Made by a program: the position numbers and the translations under genes. From DATJJW01 sp035491935 (GTDB lineage: Bacteria; Pseudomonadota; Alphaproteobacteria; ATCC43930; CGMCC-115725): DNA of 15,215 bases. The DNA lies in NCBI GenBank assembly GCA_035491935.1, contig DATJJW010000109.1, positions 1-15,215 of the forward strand, read 5' to 3'. Under the pieces are notes generated by a model. That model saw nothing but the letters and a program-made list of their open reading frames with translations. It was not told where the DNA came from and searched no databases. Shown here piece after piece: positions 7,219 through 13,295 of the stretch (within the stretch, counting starts at the first letter, position 1; every line of letters begins with the position of its first letter).

Positions 7219-8187
7219 TCACCGCTTCGGCAGGTATTGCTCGTCGATATAGGCATGGAGATCGACCTTCCGGTCGAGCAGATGTAGTTCCGGGAAGGAC
7301 GATGCCAGCACGTCCAGCCCGGCCGGGTCGAACTTGCCGTCGGTCGACATCGCCGGCATCACCTCGTCGTAGGTGCGGGCGGCGATATCCTTGTCGACAT
7401 TCATGACCGACCTGGTGATGGCGGCCGTCTGGTCTTTGTGCGTCCGCATCCAGGCGACGGATTCGTACCAGGCAGCGAGGAAGTCGCGCACGGCCTGCGG
7501 GTTGTTGGCGACCAGATCCTTGCGCGCCCAGATCACCGAGTTGACGAAATGGTCGACGAGGTCGCCGAATTTCAGGAGCACCTTGCCCTGGCCGCGTACC
7601 TCAAGCTGGTAGCCCGTTGCAATATCGCTGACAAAGCCATCGACCTGACCCGCGCGCATCGCCGCGATCATGGTGGCGTCGGGGCCCAAGGTCGGCGTCT
7701 CGATGCCAAGCGGCCCCCAGCCTTGGCGGCGCGACAGCGCGCGTACCAACCATTGCGTCAGCGAGCCCGCCGTCGAGACCGCGATCTTGCGGCCCTTGAG
7801 GTCGGAGGCGTTCTTGAACGGTGCGTTCGCCGGCACGACGATCGAGAGCAGCGAGGGCTGGTCGGCGATCTCGCCAACGCCGGTGACGGGCGAGCCCTTG
7901 ACCGCCATGGCGAATTCGGCGCCGGAACCTAGGCCGATATCGATCGCGTTCGCCGCCAGCGCCTGCTGCTCCCGGGCACTACCGCCAAACGCGAATTTCT
8001 GAATGGTGAGGCCGTGTTGCTTGAAGAAGCCTTGCGCCAGGCCGACGTCGAGCGGCGTGAAGGTGAAGGACTCGGCAATGACTTTGCCGACGCGCAGATC
8101 GGTGTCGGCCAGTGCCGTCGGGCCGCTTGCGGCCAGGATGGCCATCGTGGCCGCTCCCAACGTTCCCCTGAACCATGTCCATGTCAT
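7219..8187 (-). CDS. ABC transporter solute-binding protein, NitT/TauT type, SBP2
   Basis: 322 residues from ATG 8187. The upstream ATG 8238 is in frame but would overlap the SBP3 stop and place 17 polar residues before the signal peptide. The signal peptide MTWTWFRGTLGAATMAILAA with the TALAD cleavage region closely resembles that of SBP1. The mature body (DTDLRVGK, FGGSAREQQALAANAIDIGLGSG, AGSLTQWLVRALSRRQGWGP, then DRKVDLHAYIDEQYLPKR) is almost the same as SBP3. Differences from SBP3 include IADQPSLLSIVVPANAPFKN in the domain that closes over ligand, so the two may differ in specificity. It lies 47 bp downstream of SBP3 in the leftward transport operon. It would capture substrate in the periplasm and deliver it to the permease pair. 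The ligand cannot be assigned. Confidence 0.93.
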   Translation of the reverse strand: MTWTWFRGTLGAATMAILAASGPTALADTDLRVGKVIAESFTFTPLDVGLAQGFFKQHGLTIQKFAFGGSAREQQALAANAIDIGLGSGAEFAMAVKGSPVTGVGEIADQPSLLSIVVPANAPFKNASDLKGRKIAVSTAGSLTQWLVRALSRRQGWGPLGIETPTLGPDATMIAAMRAGQVDGFVSDIATGYQLEVRGQGKVLLKFGDLVDHFVNSVIWARKDLVANNPQAVRDFLAAWYESVAWMRTHKDQTAAITRSVMNVDKDIAARTYDEVMPAMSTDGKFDPAGLDVLASSFPELHLLDRKVDLHAYIDEQYLPKR

Positions 8188-8234
8188 CGGCGCGACCTGC
8201 CCTTCTTGTTGTTCTTGGGTCCTGGGACATGCCC

Positions 8235-9206
8235 TCACTTCTTGGGCAGGTACTCCTCGTCGAGATAGGCGTGAAGGTCGACCTTGCGGTCGAGCAGATG
8301 CAATTCGGGGAAGGAGGATGCCAGCACGTCCAACCCGGCTGGGTCGAACTTGCCATCTCTCGACATCGCAGGCATCAGTTCGCCATAGACGCGGGCGGCG
8401 ATGGCCGTGTCGGTACCCATGACCGGCCCGGTTATCTTCGCCGTCTCGTCCTTATGCGCCTGCATCCAGGCGACGGATTCGTACCAGGCGGCGAGGAAGT
8501 CGCGCACCGCCTGAGGATTCTTCGCGATCAGGTCCTTGTGCGCCCAGATCACCTGGATGACGAAATGGTCGACGATGTCGCCGAATTTCAGGAACACCTT
8601 GGCCTGACCGCGCGCCTCGAGCTGGTAGCCCGTCGCGATATCGCTGACCAGCCCGTCGACCTCGCCCGCGCGCATCGCCGCGATCATGGTGGCGTCCGGC
8701 CCCAGCGTCGGCGTCTGGATGCCGAGCGGCCCCCAGCCTTGGCGTCGCGACAGCGCGCGTACCAGCCATTGCGTGAGCGAGCCCGCGGTCGAGACGGCGA
8801 TCCTATGGCCCTTGAGGTCGGCCACGGTCCTGAACGGCGTGGTCATGGGCACGATGATCGACAGCAGCGATGGCTTTCCGGCGATCTCGCCGACGCCGAT
8901 CGCGGGCGAGCCCTTGACCACCATGGCGAATTCCGGCCCCGAGCCCAGGCCGATATCGATCGAGCCCGCCGCCAGCCCCTGCTGCAGCCGGGCGCTGCCG
9001 CCGAAATCGAATTTCTGGATGGTGAGGCCATGCTTTTTGAAGATGCCCTCGGCCATGCCGACGTCGAGCGGCGCGAAATTGAAGGCGGCGGCCATCGCCT
9101 TGCCGACACGCAGATCGGTGTCGGCGCGTGCCTGCCCGGCGCCCCAGATGACGCCGGCCCCGACGAGCATTGCCGTTGCCAGCATCGTTACGCATAGCCG
9201 CTTCAT
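8235..9206 (-). CDS. ABC transporter solute-binding protein, NitT/TauT type, SBP3
   Basis: 323 residues, ATG 9206 with AAGGAAAGG upstream. The signal peptide MKRLCVTMLATAMLVGAGVI with the GQARAD cleavage region differs from those of SBP1 and SBP2. The mature domain carries the same family landmarks: VGKAMAAAFNFAPLDVG, FGGSARLQQGLAAGSIDIGL, VADLKGHRIAVSTAGSLTQW and a terminal YLPKK. Its length and two-lobe architecture are normal for SsuA/TauA-like binding proteins. It is the binding protein nearest the permease gene (32-bp gap), so it is the most likely ancestral partner of this importer. The neighbouring SBP2 looks like a tandem copy with altered lobes. Confidence 0.93.
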   Translation of the reverse strand: MKRLCVTMLATAMLVGAGVIWGAGQARADTDLRVGKAMAAAFNFAPLDVGMAEGIFKKHGLTIQKFDFGGSARLQQGLAAGSIDIGLGSGPEFAMVVKGSPAIGVGEIAGKPSLLSIIVPMTTPFRTVADLKGHRIAVSTAGSLTQWLVRALSRRQGWGPLGIQTPTLGPDATMIAAMRAGEVDGLVSDIATGYQLEARGQAKVFLKFGDIVDHFVIQVIWAHKDLIAKNPQAVRDFLAAWYESVAWMQAHKDETAKITGPVMGTDTAIAARVYGELMPAMSRDGKFDPAGLDVLASSFPELHLLDRKVDLHAYLDEEYLPKK

Positions 9207-9238
9207 GCCCGGCCTTTCCTTCTATTGGAGACGAAGGT

Positions 9239-10048
9239 TCATCCCTGCCAGCGATTGAACCGGCCTTCGCCGATCCGGCAGACCTCGTTCAAGGTCACCG
9301 CGATCGCCGCCAGCATGACGATCAGCGCGAACAGATTGGCCGGCTGGAAGGCATCGGCATAACGATGGGTGAAGAAGCCGATGCCGGCCTGTGAGACGAA
9401 GAGCTCGGCCAGCAGTACGCCCAAGAGCGTGCCCGACATGGCGAGGCGCAGCCCGGTGAAGAAGCTGGCGGTCGCCGAGGGCAGCACGATCGACCACAGC
9501 ACCTGATGGGTCCTGGCGCCGGTCGAGCGCGCGAACTTCATCAGCGCCGGATCGATGTCGCGGGTGCCGGCGGCGACCGTGATGATCATCGGGAAGATCG
9601 CATGGCTGACGCCGAAGGCGATCTTGGCCGCCGGACCGATGCCGAAGATCAGCACGAAAAGCGGCAGCATCGGCGCCTGCGGCAGGGCATAGAGAAACAG
9701 CACGATCGGGTAGACCATGGCATGGGCGAGACGCGAACGGCCAATGGCGAGGCCGATGGCGGCCCCGGCCAGCGTGGCGATGACGAAGGCGGAGACCAGC
9801 TCCCACAACGTCTGGCCTAACGCCGATTTGAGATCGGATTCGCCCAGGAGATGCCAGATCGAGACCGCCACCGCCTCGGGCGGGGCGACGAACATGGGAT
9901 CGGCGAAGCCTGCCGCGATCTTCCACAGGATGATGAGGGCCGCGACCACGCCCAGCCGTGCCACCAGCGGCCCCGGCAGGCCCGAGCCGCGCGGCAGGAT
10001 GACCGGCTGGCTGCGGGCGGCTTCGGCGCGGACGACGGCCGGCTTCAT
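9239..10048 (-). CDS. ABC transporter permease, NitT/TauT (SsuC-like) type, permease 1
   Basis: 269 residues, ATG 10048 with GGGGAAA upstream. About six hydrophobic helices are visible (near 28-46, 82-104, 110-136, 142-160, 200-217 and 236-252). The cytoplasmic coupling segment spans about 168-192: KFARSTGARTHQVLWSIVLP fits the EAA-loop pattern that docks onto the ATPase (conserved G and I-LP). PMFVAPPEAV near the N-terminus is typical of this subfamily. It is co-directional with permease 2, with a 13-bp gap, and SBP3 lies 32 bp downstream. With permease 2 it probably forms a heterodimeric inner-membrane channel, because both genes are intact and only one ATPase is present. Confidence 0.92.
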   Translation of the reverse strand: MKPAVVRAEAARSQPVILPRGSGLPGPLVARLGVVAALIILWKIAAGFADPMFVAPPEAVAVSIWHLLGESDLKSALGQTLWELVSAFVIATLAGAAIGLAIGRSRLAHAMVYPIVLFLYALPQAPMLPLFVLIFGIGPAAKIAFGVSHAIFPMIITVAAGTRDIDPALMKFARSTGARTHQVLWSIVLPSATASFFTGLRLAMSGTLLGVLLAELFVSQAGIGFFTHRYADAFQPANLFALIVMLAAIAVTLNEVCRIGEGRFNRWQG

Positions 10049-10061
10049 GCGATTTCCCCGG

Positions 10062-10820
10062 TCATGCGATCCTCTGCCGGGCGAAGCCTTCCAGCGCCGT
10101 CACCAGCGAATTGAGCGCCGTCGCGATCGCCAGCACCAAGAGCGTGTAGGCGAACATCATCGGCGTATCCATGGCGTCGGAATAGTTGACGATCTGGTGG
10201 CCGAGGCCGCCGATCGCCGCGATGGTCTCGGTGCCGAGGATGGCGAGCAGCGCGCTCACCATGCCGATGCGCAAGCCACCCAGCACGACCGGCAGCGAGG
10301 CCGGCAGCATGATCTGCCAGAACATCTGCCAGTCCGACGCGCCCATGGAGCGTGCGGCCTTGACCAGCCCCACCTCGGCATTGCCAAGCCCGGCGATGGT
10401 CGTGAGCACGACCGGAAAGAAGGCGATGGTGGCGCCCATGGCGATCTTCGACCCCGAACCCAGCCCGAAGAACAGGACGAAGAGCGGGAAGAGCAGGATG
10501 GTCGGCACGGAATAGAGCGAGGAGAACAGCGGGTCGAAGACCTTGATCGTGTAGCGCGTGCGGCTGACGGCATAGCCCACGGCCAGCCCCAGGATCGAGG
10601 CGATGGCGAAGGCCACGACCAGCTCGTAGAGCGTGATCCGGAGATCCGGCCAGAACACACCGTCACGCAGCAGCGTCCAGAGATCCTGCATCGTGGCGGT
10701 GAAGGACGGCACCAGCAGCGGGTTGACCAGCTGATGGGCGCTGGAGACGTACCAGGCGATGCCCAGCAACAGCACGAAGCCCAGCTTGACCGAACCGGAG
10801 ACGAGCGGCATCCCATTCAT
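10062..10820 (-). CDS. ABC transporter permease, NitT/TauT (SsuC-like) type, permease 2
   Basis: 252 residues from ATG 10820, which lies 13 bp after the ATPase stop. The longer in-frame start at 10889 would overlap the end of the ATPase gene and adds an Arg- and Cys-rich tail that is not permease-like. Hydrophobic helices start at about residues 10, 62, 92, 122, 180 and 220. The EAA loop VKAARSMGASDWQMFWQIMLPASLP sits near 150-175, with the conserved Gly and I-LP. LVPSFTATMQDLWTLL corresponds to the VPSP region that opens this subfamily. It pairs with permease 1, which it resembles in layout but not closely in sequence, so this is an old duplication. It would translocate the ligand delivered by the solute-binding proteins. 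Confidence 0.92.
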   Translation of the reverse strand: MNGMPLVSGSVKLGFVLLLGIAWYVSSAHQLVNPLLVPSFTATMQDLWTLLRDGVFWPDLRITLYELVVAFAIASILGLAVGYAVSRTRYTIKVFDPLFSSLYSVPTILLFPLFVLFFGLGSGSKIAMGATIAFFPVVLTTIAGLGNAEVGLVKAARSMGASDWQMFWQIMLPASLPVVLGGLRIGMVSALLAILGTETIAAIGGLGHQIVNYSDAMDTPMMFAYTLLVLAIATALNSLVTALEGFARQRIA

Positions 10821-10833
10821 CACGAGGCCGCCA

Positions 10834-11637
10834 TCAATGGCCCGCCGGCATGCCGAGTGAGGCGCGCACCGTCGCCAGCACCTCGTCATGCAGCATCTCG
10901 TAGAGCTGATTGCGCAAACTCGTCAGCTTCTCCGAAGTCATGAAGGAACGCGGCCGGGGGTGGCTTTCTTCGACGGGGATGACCGCCTTGATGCAGCCCG
11001 GCCGGGCGCTGAACACCGCAACCCGGTCGGCCAGGAACACGGCTTCGGTCAGGCTGTGGGTGACGAAGACGATGGTCTTGCCCTCGCGTGCCAGCAGCAC
11101 CGACAGCTCCTCGCCCAAGACCATGCGCGTCTGCTCGTCCAGCGCCGCGAAGGGCTCGTCCATCAGGATGATATCGGTGTCGAGCGCCAGCGCGCGGGCG
11201 AGTTGCACGCGCTGTTTCATGCCACCCGAGAGCTGGCGCGGATAATGATTGGCGAATTCGCTCATGCCGACGAGATCGAGGGCGGCGCGCGCCCGTTCCT
11301 CGCGCCCTGCCTTGGGCGCGCCTTGGAAGGCCAGGCCCAGCCGGATGTTGTCGAGCGCGGTGCGCCAGGGCACCAGCGTGTTCTCCTGGAAGACGAAGGC
11401 CATCTTCTTCGGCACCGGCCCGCGCACGGGCATGCCGTCGATCAGCACCTCGCCGGCGCTGGCCCTGGCCAGCCCGGCCATGATGTTGAGCAAGGTGCTC
11501 TTGCCACAGCCGGACGGGCCGATCAGGCACAGCAATTCACCCTTGGATATCGAGAGCGAGGCTTCGCGCAGCGCCACGATCGGGTTCTCGGCCGTGCCGA
11601 AGGACTGCGAGACCGAACGCACCTCGATACCAGCCAC
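10834..11637 (-). CDS. ABC transporter ATP-binding protein, NitT/TauT (SsuB/TauB-like) type
   Basis: 267 residues from GTG 11637, preceded by GGAGGGAGG a few bases upstream. The frame stays open to ATG 11763, but that start has no ribosome-binding site and adds 42 residues (Pro-, Trp- and Lys-rich) not expected in the family. All ATPase motifs are present: Walker A GPSGCGKST (about 40-48), Q-loop FVFQEN (Q84), signature LSGGMKQR (136-143), Walker B IILMDEP (156-162), D-loop ALDEQT and switch His in VTHS (H194). The C-terminal extension (about 215-267) contains IPVEESHPRPRSF, the usual end of TauB/SsuB homologues. It is the first gene of the leftward transport operon, reading away from the paired operators at 11.8-12.0 kb. 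It would drive import from the inner face of the membrane. Confidence 0.95.
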   Translation of the reverse strand: MAGIEVRSVSQSFGTAENPIVALREASLSISKGELLCLIGPSGCGKSTLLNIMAGLARASAGEVLIDGMPVRGPVPKKMAFVFQENTLVPWRTALDNIRLGLAFQGAPKAGREERARAALDLVGMSEFANHYPRQLSGGMKQRVQLARALALDTDIILMDEPFAALDEQTRMVLGEELSVLLAREGKTIVFVTHSLTEAVFLADRVAVFSARPGCIKAVIPVEESHPRPRSFMTSEKLTSLRNQLYEMLHDEVLATVRASLGMPAGH

Positions 11638-11804
11638 GACGCCTCCCTCCGCTTGCTTCTTCTTTTCAGCCGAAGATATGCCCGGCCAGGATACGCGCGG
11701 ATTGCCGGGAACCCAACCGATATCGCTGCTGTCCCAGGGGCTTGGCCGAGCCGTGCCCGGCATTTTCAGCCGATCGAAAACCTGTGTTCCCTGCGCGGTA
11801 ATCT

Positions 11805-11838
11805 GTTCCTGTACGGGAACAATGCCTTGTTATGAACA
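11805..11838 (+). promoter_or_regulatory. Operator element A (composite palindrome, transport-operon side)
   Basis: It contains palindrome TGTTCCTGTACGGGAACA (11804-11821), then AATGC, then a second smaller palindrome TGTTATGAACA (11828-11838). Read on the + strand, it matches element B read on the - strand at 26 of 34 positions without gaps. It lies just downstream of the leftward TTGACA at 11866-11861, so a bound dimer would sit at the start of the transport transcript. A further half-site TGTTCC occurs at 11785-11790, 19 bp away. The GTTC(N8)GAAC form is compatible with IclR-type operators (inference). Confidence 0.7.
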
Positions 11839-11866
11839 GAATTGGGCATCGCATCGGCTTTGTCAA
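11838..11866 (-). promoter_or_regulatory. Putative leftward promoter for the transport operon
   Basis: On the - strand CTTGACA gives a consensus TTGACA -35 box (11866-11861). A 17-bp spacing leads to AATTCT (11843-11838), a poor -10 match, abutting operator element A. A weak -10 fits a promoter that is activator-dependent or simply poorly matched. The equivalent promoter facing the other way has the same layout. Confidence 0.4.
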
Positions 11867-11925
11867 GCGCCGGTGCCGTGGCATTATGGAGCAAGATGGG
11901 TAGGTTACCTTACAAAATTTATTCG

Positions 11926-11942
11926 AGCCGGCCGGGCCGGCT
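11926..11942. promoter_or_regulatory. 17-bp perfect GC palindrome abutting the rightward TTGACA
   Basis: AGCCGGCC-G-GGCCGGCT is an 8-bp perfect inverted repeat with a single central base, ending on the first T of TTGACA (11942-11947). It could be a second protein-binding site upstream of the catabolic promoter or a chance GC-rich palindrome. No equivalent is found next to the leftward TTGACA. Confidence 0.35.
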
Positions 11943-11970
11943 TGACAAGTCCCGGTGAATCCCCGAACGT
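11942..11970 (+). promoter_or_regulatory. Putative rightward promoter for the catabolic operon
   Basis: TTGACA at 11942-11947 is a consensus -35. A 17-bp spacing leads to GAACGT (11965-11970), a poor -10 that abuts operator element B. The distance from TTGACA to the operator is within 1 nt of that on the leftward side, supporting a conserved promoter-operator module. Confidence 0.4.
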
Positions 11971-12004
11971 TGTTCGCAATAAAGCATTGTTCTCATACGA
12001 GAAC
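11971..12004 (-). promoter_or_regulatory. Operator element B (composite palindrome, catabolic-operon side)
   Basis: Palindrome GTTCTCATACGAGAAC (11989-12004) is joined through GCATT to the second palindrome-like half TTGTTCGCAATAA (11970-11982). On the - strand the element reads GTTCTCGTATGAGAAC-AATGC and continues TTTATTGCGAACA, the counterpart of element A. It lies downstream of the rightward TTGACA and 70 bp before the cyclase ATG. Centre-to-centre distance to the main palindrome of element A is 184 bp, about 17.5 helical turns. Confidence 0.7.
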
Positions 12005-12073
12005 TTGTCGTGCCCTTCGGCCAGGCAGACGCTTCCCGGCGGGCAACGATTCCAAAGCTCCAGGGAGGGACAT

Positions 12074-12913
12074 ATGCCGATCAAGATCCGCGGCGTCGAA
12101 TTCGAGGAAAACCTCAACAACAGCATGGGGTTGCAGTTTACGAATCTGTCCCACCGCTGGGGCTTCCAGGTGCCGAACTGGCCGTATTTCGAAGATGTGA
12201 AGATCGAGCGCATCCACTATATGGCGAAGTCGGGCGTGCTGTCCCAGCGCATCACCACCTCGATGCATTCCTCGACCCATATCGACGCGCCGGCCCATGT
12301 CGTCCAGGGCACGCCCTTCATCGACGAGGTGCCGCTGCCGCATTTCTTCGGCTCCGGCCTCGTCGTCTCCGTCCCGAAGAAGAAGTGGGAGTCCATCACC
12401 GCCGACGACCTGGAGAAGGCCTGCGGCCACGCCATCCGCCCGCATGACGTGCTGATCATCAACACCGGCTGGCACAAGGTCTATGAGGATGGCGACTATT
12501 TCGCCTATTGCCCCGGCCTGGTGCCCTCGGCCGCCGATTGGATGATCGAGAAGAAGGTCAAGGTCGTCGGCCACGACACCCAGGCCAACGACCATCCGCT
12601 GGCCACCGCCATCGGCCCGCAGCGCAACGGCCCGCTGCTGCCGCATCTGGCCGAGGAATACAAGGAATGGTCGGGTGGCCGCGACTGGAAGGATGATTTC
12701 CCCGAATGGGAGCCTGTGCACAACAAGCTGTTCCGTGCCGGCATCCTCGGCATCGAGAATGTCGGCGGCGACCTCGACGCCGTTACCGGCAAGCGTTGCA
12801 CCTTCGCCTTCTTCCCCTGGAACTGGGACCGCGGCGACGGCTGCATCATCCGCCTGGTCGCCATCACCGATCCGAAGCAGCAGTACCGGATCGAAGCGGG
12901 GAGTGCCTTCTGA
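12074..12913 (+). CDS. Cyclase-family hydrolase (kynurenine-formamidase / isatin-hydrolase fold)
   Basis: 279 residues, ATG 12074 with AGGGAGGGA upstream. The frame is open for 825 bp further upstream, but that part is only antisense to the ATPase gene plus intergenic DNA. The metal-binding signature of the family appears as HSSTHIDAPAH with H65, H69, D71 and H75. The usual form is HxGTHxDxPxH, so a Gly is Ser here. Family members are Mn- or Zn-dependent and hydrolyse cyclic or N-acyl amides and lactones: N-formylkynurenine, isatin, and some ring intermediates of catabolic pathways. IENVGGDLDAVTGKRCTFAFFP near the end is typical. It is first in the right operon, directly behind operator B, and its stop overlaps the cupin start (TGATG). 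It is likely a ring-opening or amide-cleaving step; the substrate is unknown. Confidence 0.88.
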   Translation: MPIKIRGVEFEENLNNSMGLQFTNLSHRWGFQVPNWPYFEDVKIERIHYMAKSGVLSQRITTSMHSSTHIDAPAHVVQGTPFIDEVPLPHFFGSGLVVSVPKKKWESITADDLEKACGHAIRPHDVLIINTGWHKVYEDGDYFAYCPGLVPSAADWMIEKKVKVVGHDTQANDHPLATAIGPQRNGPLLPHLAEEYKEWSGGRDWKDDFPEWEPVHNKLFRAGILGIENVGGDLDAVTGKRCTFAFFPWNWDRGDGCIIRLVAITDPKQQYRIEAGSAF

Positions 12914-13263
12914 TGCATGTCAAACATTTCGCGGACGCCAAGCCCTATGACGCGCCCAACCACCGCGACGTGGTCGGCCTGCGTCTCCAGGGCTTCGAGC
13001 CCGGCGGCCCGACCAACCAATGGGTGGGCCTGTCGCAATTCCTGCCGGGCGGCGGCGCCGGCCCGGATTCGACGCCCTTCGAGAAGGTCTATGTCGTGAT
13101 CGAAGGTGAGATGACCGTGATCGTCGACGGCAAGGAGACGGTGCTGAAGAAATACGACAGCTGCACTATCGCCCCCGGCGAAGTGCGCGAGATCGTCAAC
13201 CGCAGCAACCACGGCTGCACCATGCTGGTCGTCATTCCCTATCCGCCCGGCGTGAAGCCGTAA
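12913..13263 (+). CDS. Small single-domain cupin protein lacking the canonical His ligands
   Basis: 116 residues, ATG 12913 overlapping the cyclase stop (TGATG), so translation is coupled. The cupin barrel is clear from FEKVYVVIEGEMTVIVDGKE, the YDSCTIAPGEVREIVNRSN turn and the TMLVVIPYPPG strand. In a canonical cupin, motif 1 is G(X)5HXH(X)3-4E(X)6G and motif 2 contains PxG(X)2H(X)3N. Here motif 1 has no HxH pair (PFEKVYVV occupies it, keeping a Glu) and the motif-2 His is an Arg (APGEVREIVN). A standard dioxygenase or isomerase metal site is therefore unlikely. It could be a ligand-binding or accessory protein, or an enzyme with an altered site. H5 in MHVKHF and H17 are not in the expected places. 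Tight coupling to the cyclase suggests a shared intermediate (inference). Confidence 0.85.
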   Translation: MHVKHFADAKPYDAPNHRDVVGLRLQGFEPGGPTNQWVGLSQFLPGGGAGPDSTPFEKVYVVIEGEMTVIVDGKETVLKKYDSCTIAPGEVREIVNRSNHGCTMLVVIPYPPGVKP

Positions 13264-13295
13264 GAGGGACCGGAGCCTTAAGAAGGAGTCGAGAC

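Larger units (their letters stand above)
7219..9206 (-). repeat. Tandem duplication: SBP2 and SBP3 coding repeats (about 0.97 kb each)
   Basis: The two adjacent binding-protein genes are collinear and share long near-identical stretches at the DNA level. One example is the segment around 7690-7770 compared with 8705-8785, which encodes the TLGPDATMIAAMR / LVRALSRRQGWGPLGI region; another is the C-terminal coding region. They form a direct repeat capable of homologous recombination or gene conversion. The similarity breaks down at the signal peptide and leader of each gene. Confidence 0.8.
11638..12073. other. 436-bp divergent regulatory region between transport and catabolic operons
   Basis: No credible gene lies here. 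From left to right it holds the ATPase leader (11638-11803, with the GGAGGGAGG ribosome-binding site), operator element A, a leftward TTGACA, an AT-rich patch (about 11903-11924, TTACCTTACAAAATTTATT), a GC palindrome, a rightward TTGACA, operator element B, and the cyclase leader with GGGAGGGA ahead of ATG 12074. If the TTGACA hexamers are real -35 boxes, the leftward transcript has a leader of roughly 190-200 nt and the rightward one roughly 95-100 nt. I see no recognisable riboswitch. Confidence 0.75.

Noticed and set aside
8188..8238. In-frame upstream start of SBP2 at 8238 (and of SBP1 at 5334)
   Set aside because: It would bury the signal peptide behind polar residues. In SBP2 it also overlaps the preceding stop codon. 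The internal ATGs start directly with a signal peptide.
8175..9197. A 340-codon + strand frame opposite SBP3, and similar ones at 4426-5370 and 7438-7932
   Set aside because: They mirror the three SBP genes, and their mutual similarity follows simply from the paralogy of the sense genes.
11638..11763. N-terminal extension of the ABC ATPase from ATG 11763
   Set aside because: No ribosome-binding site precedes it, the added residues are not family-like, and GTG 11637 has GGAGGGAGG.
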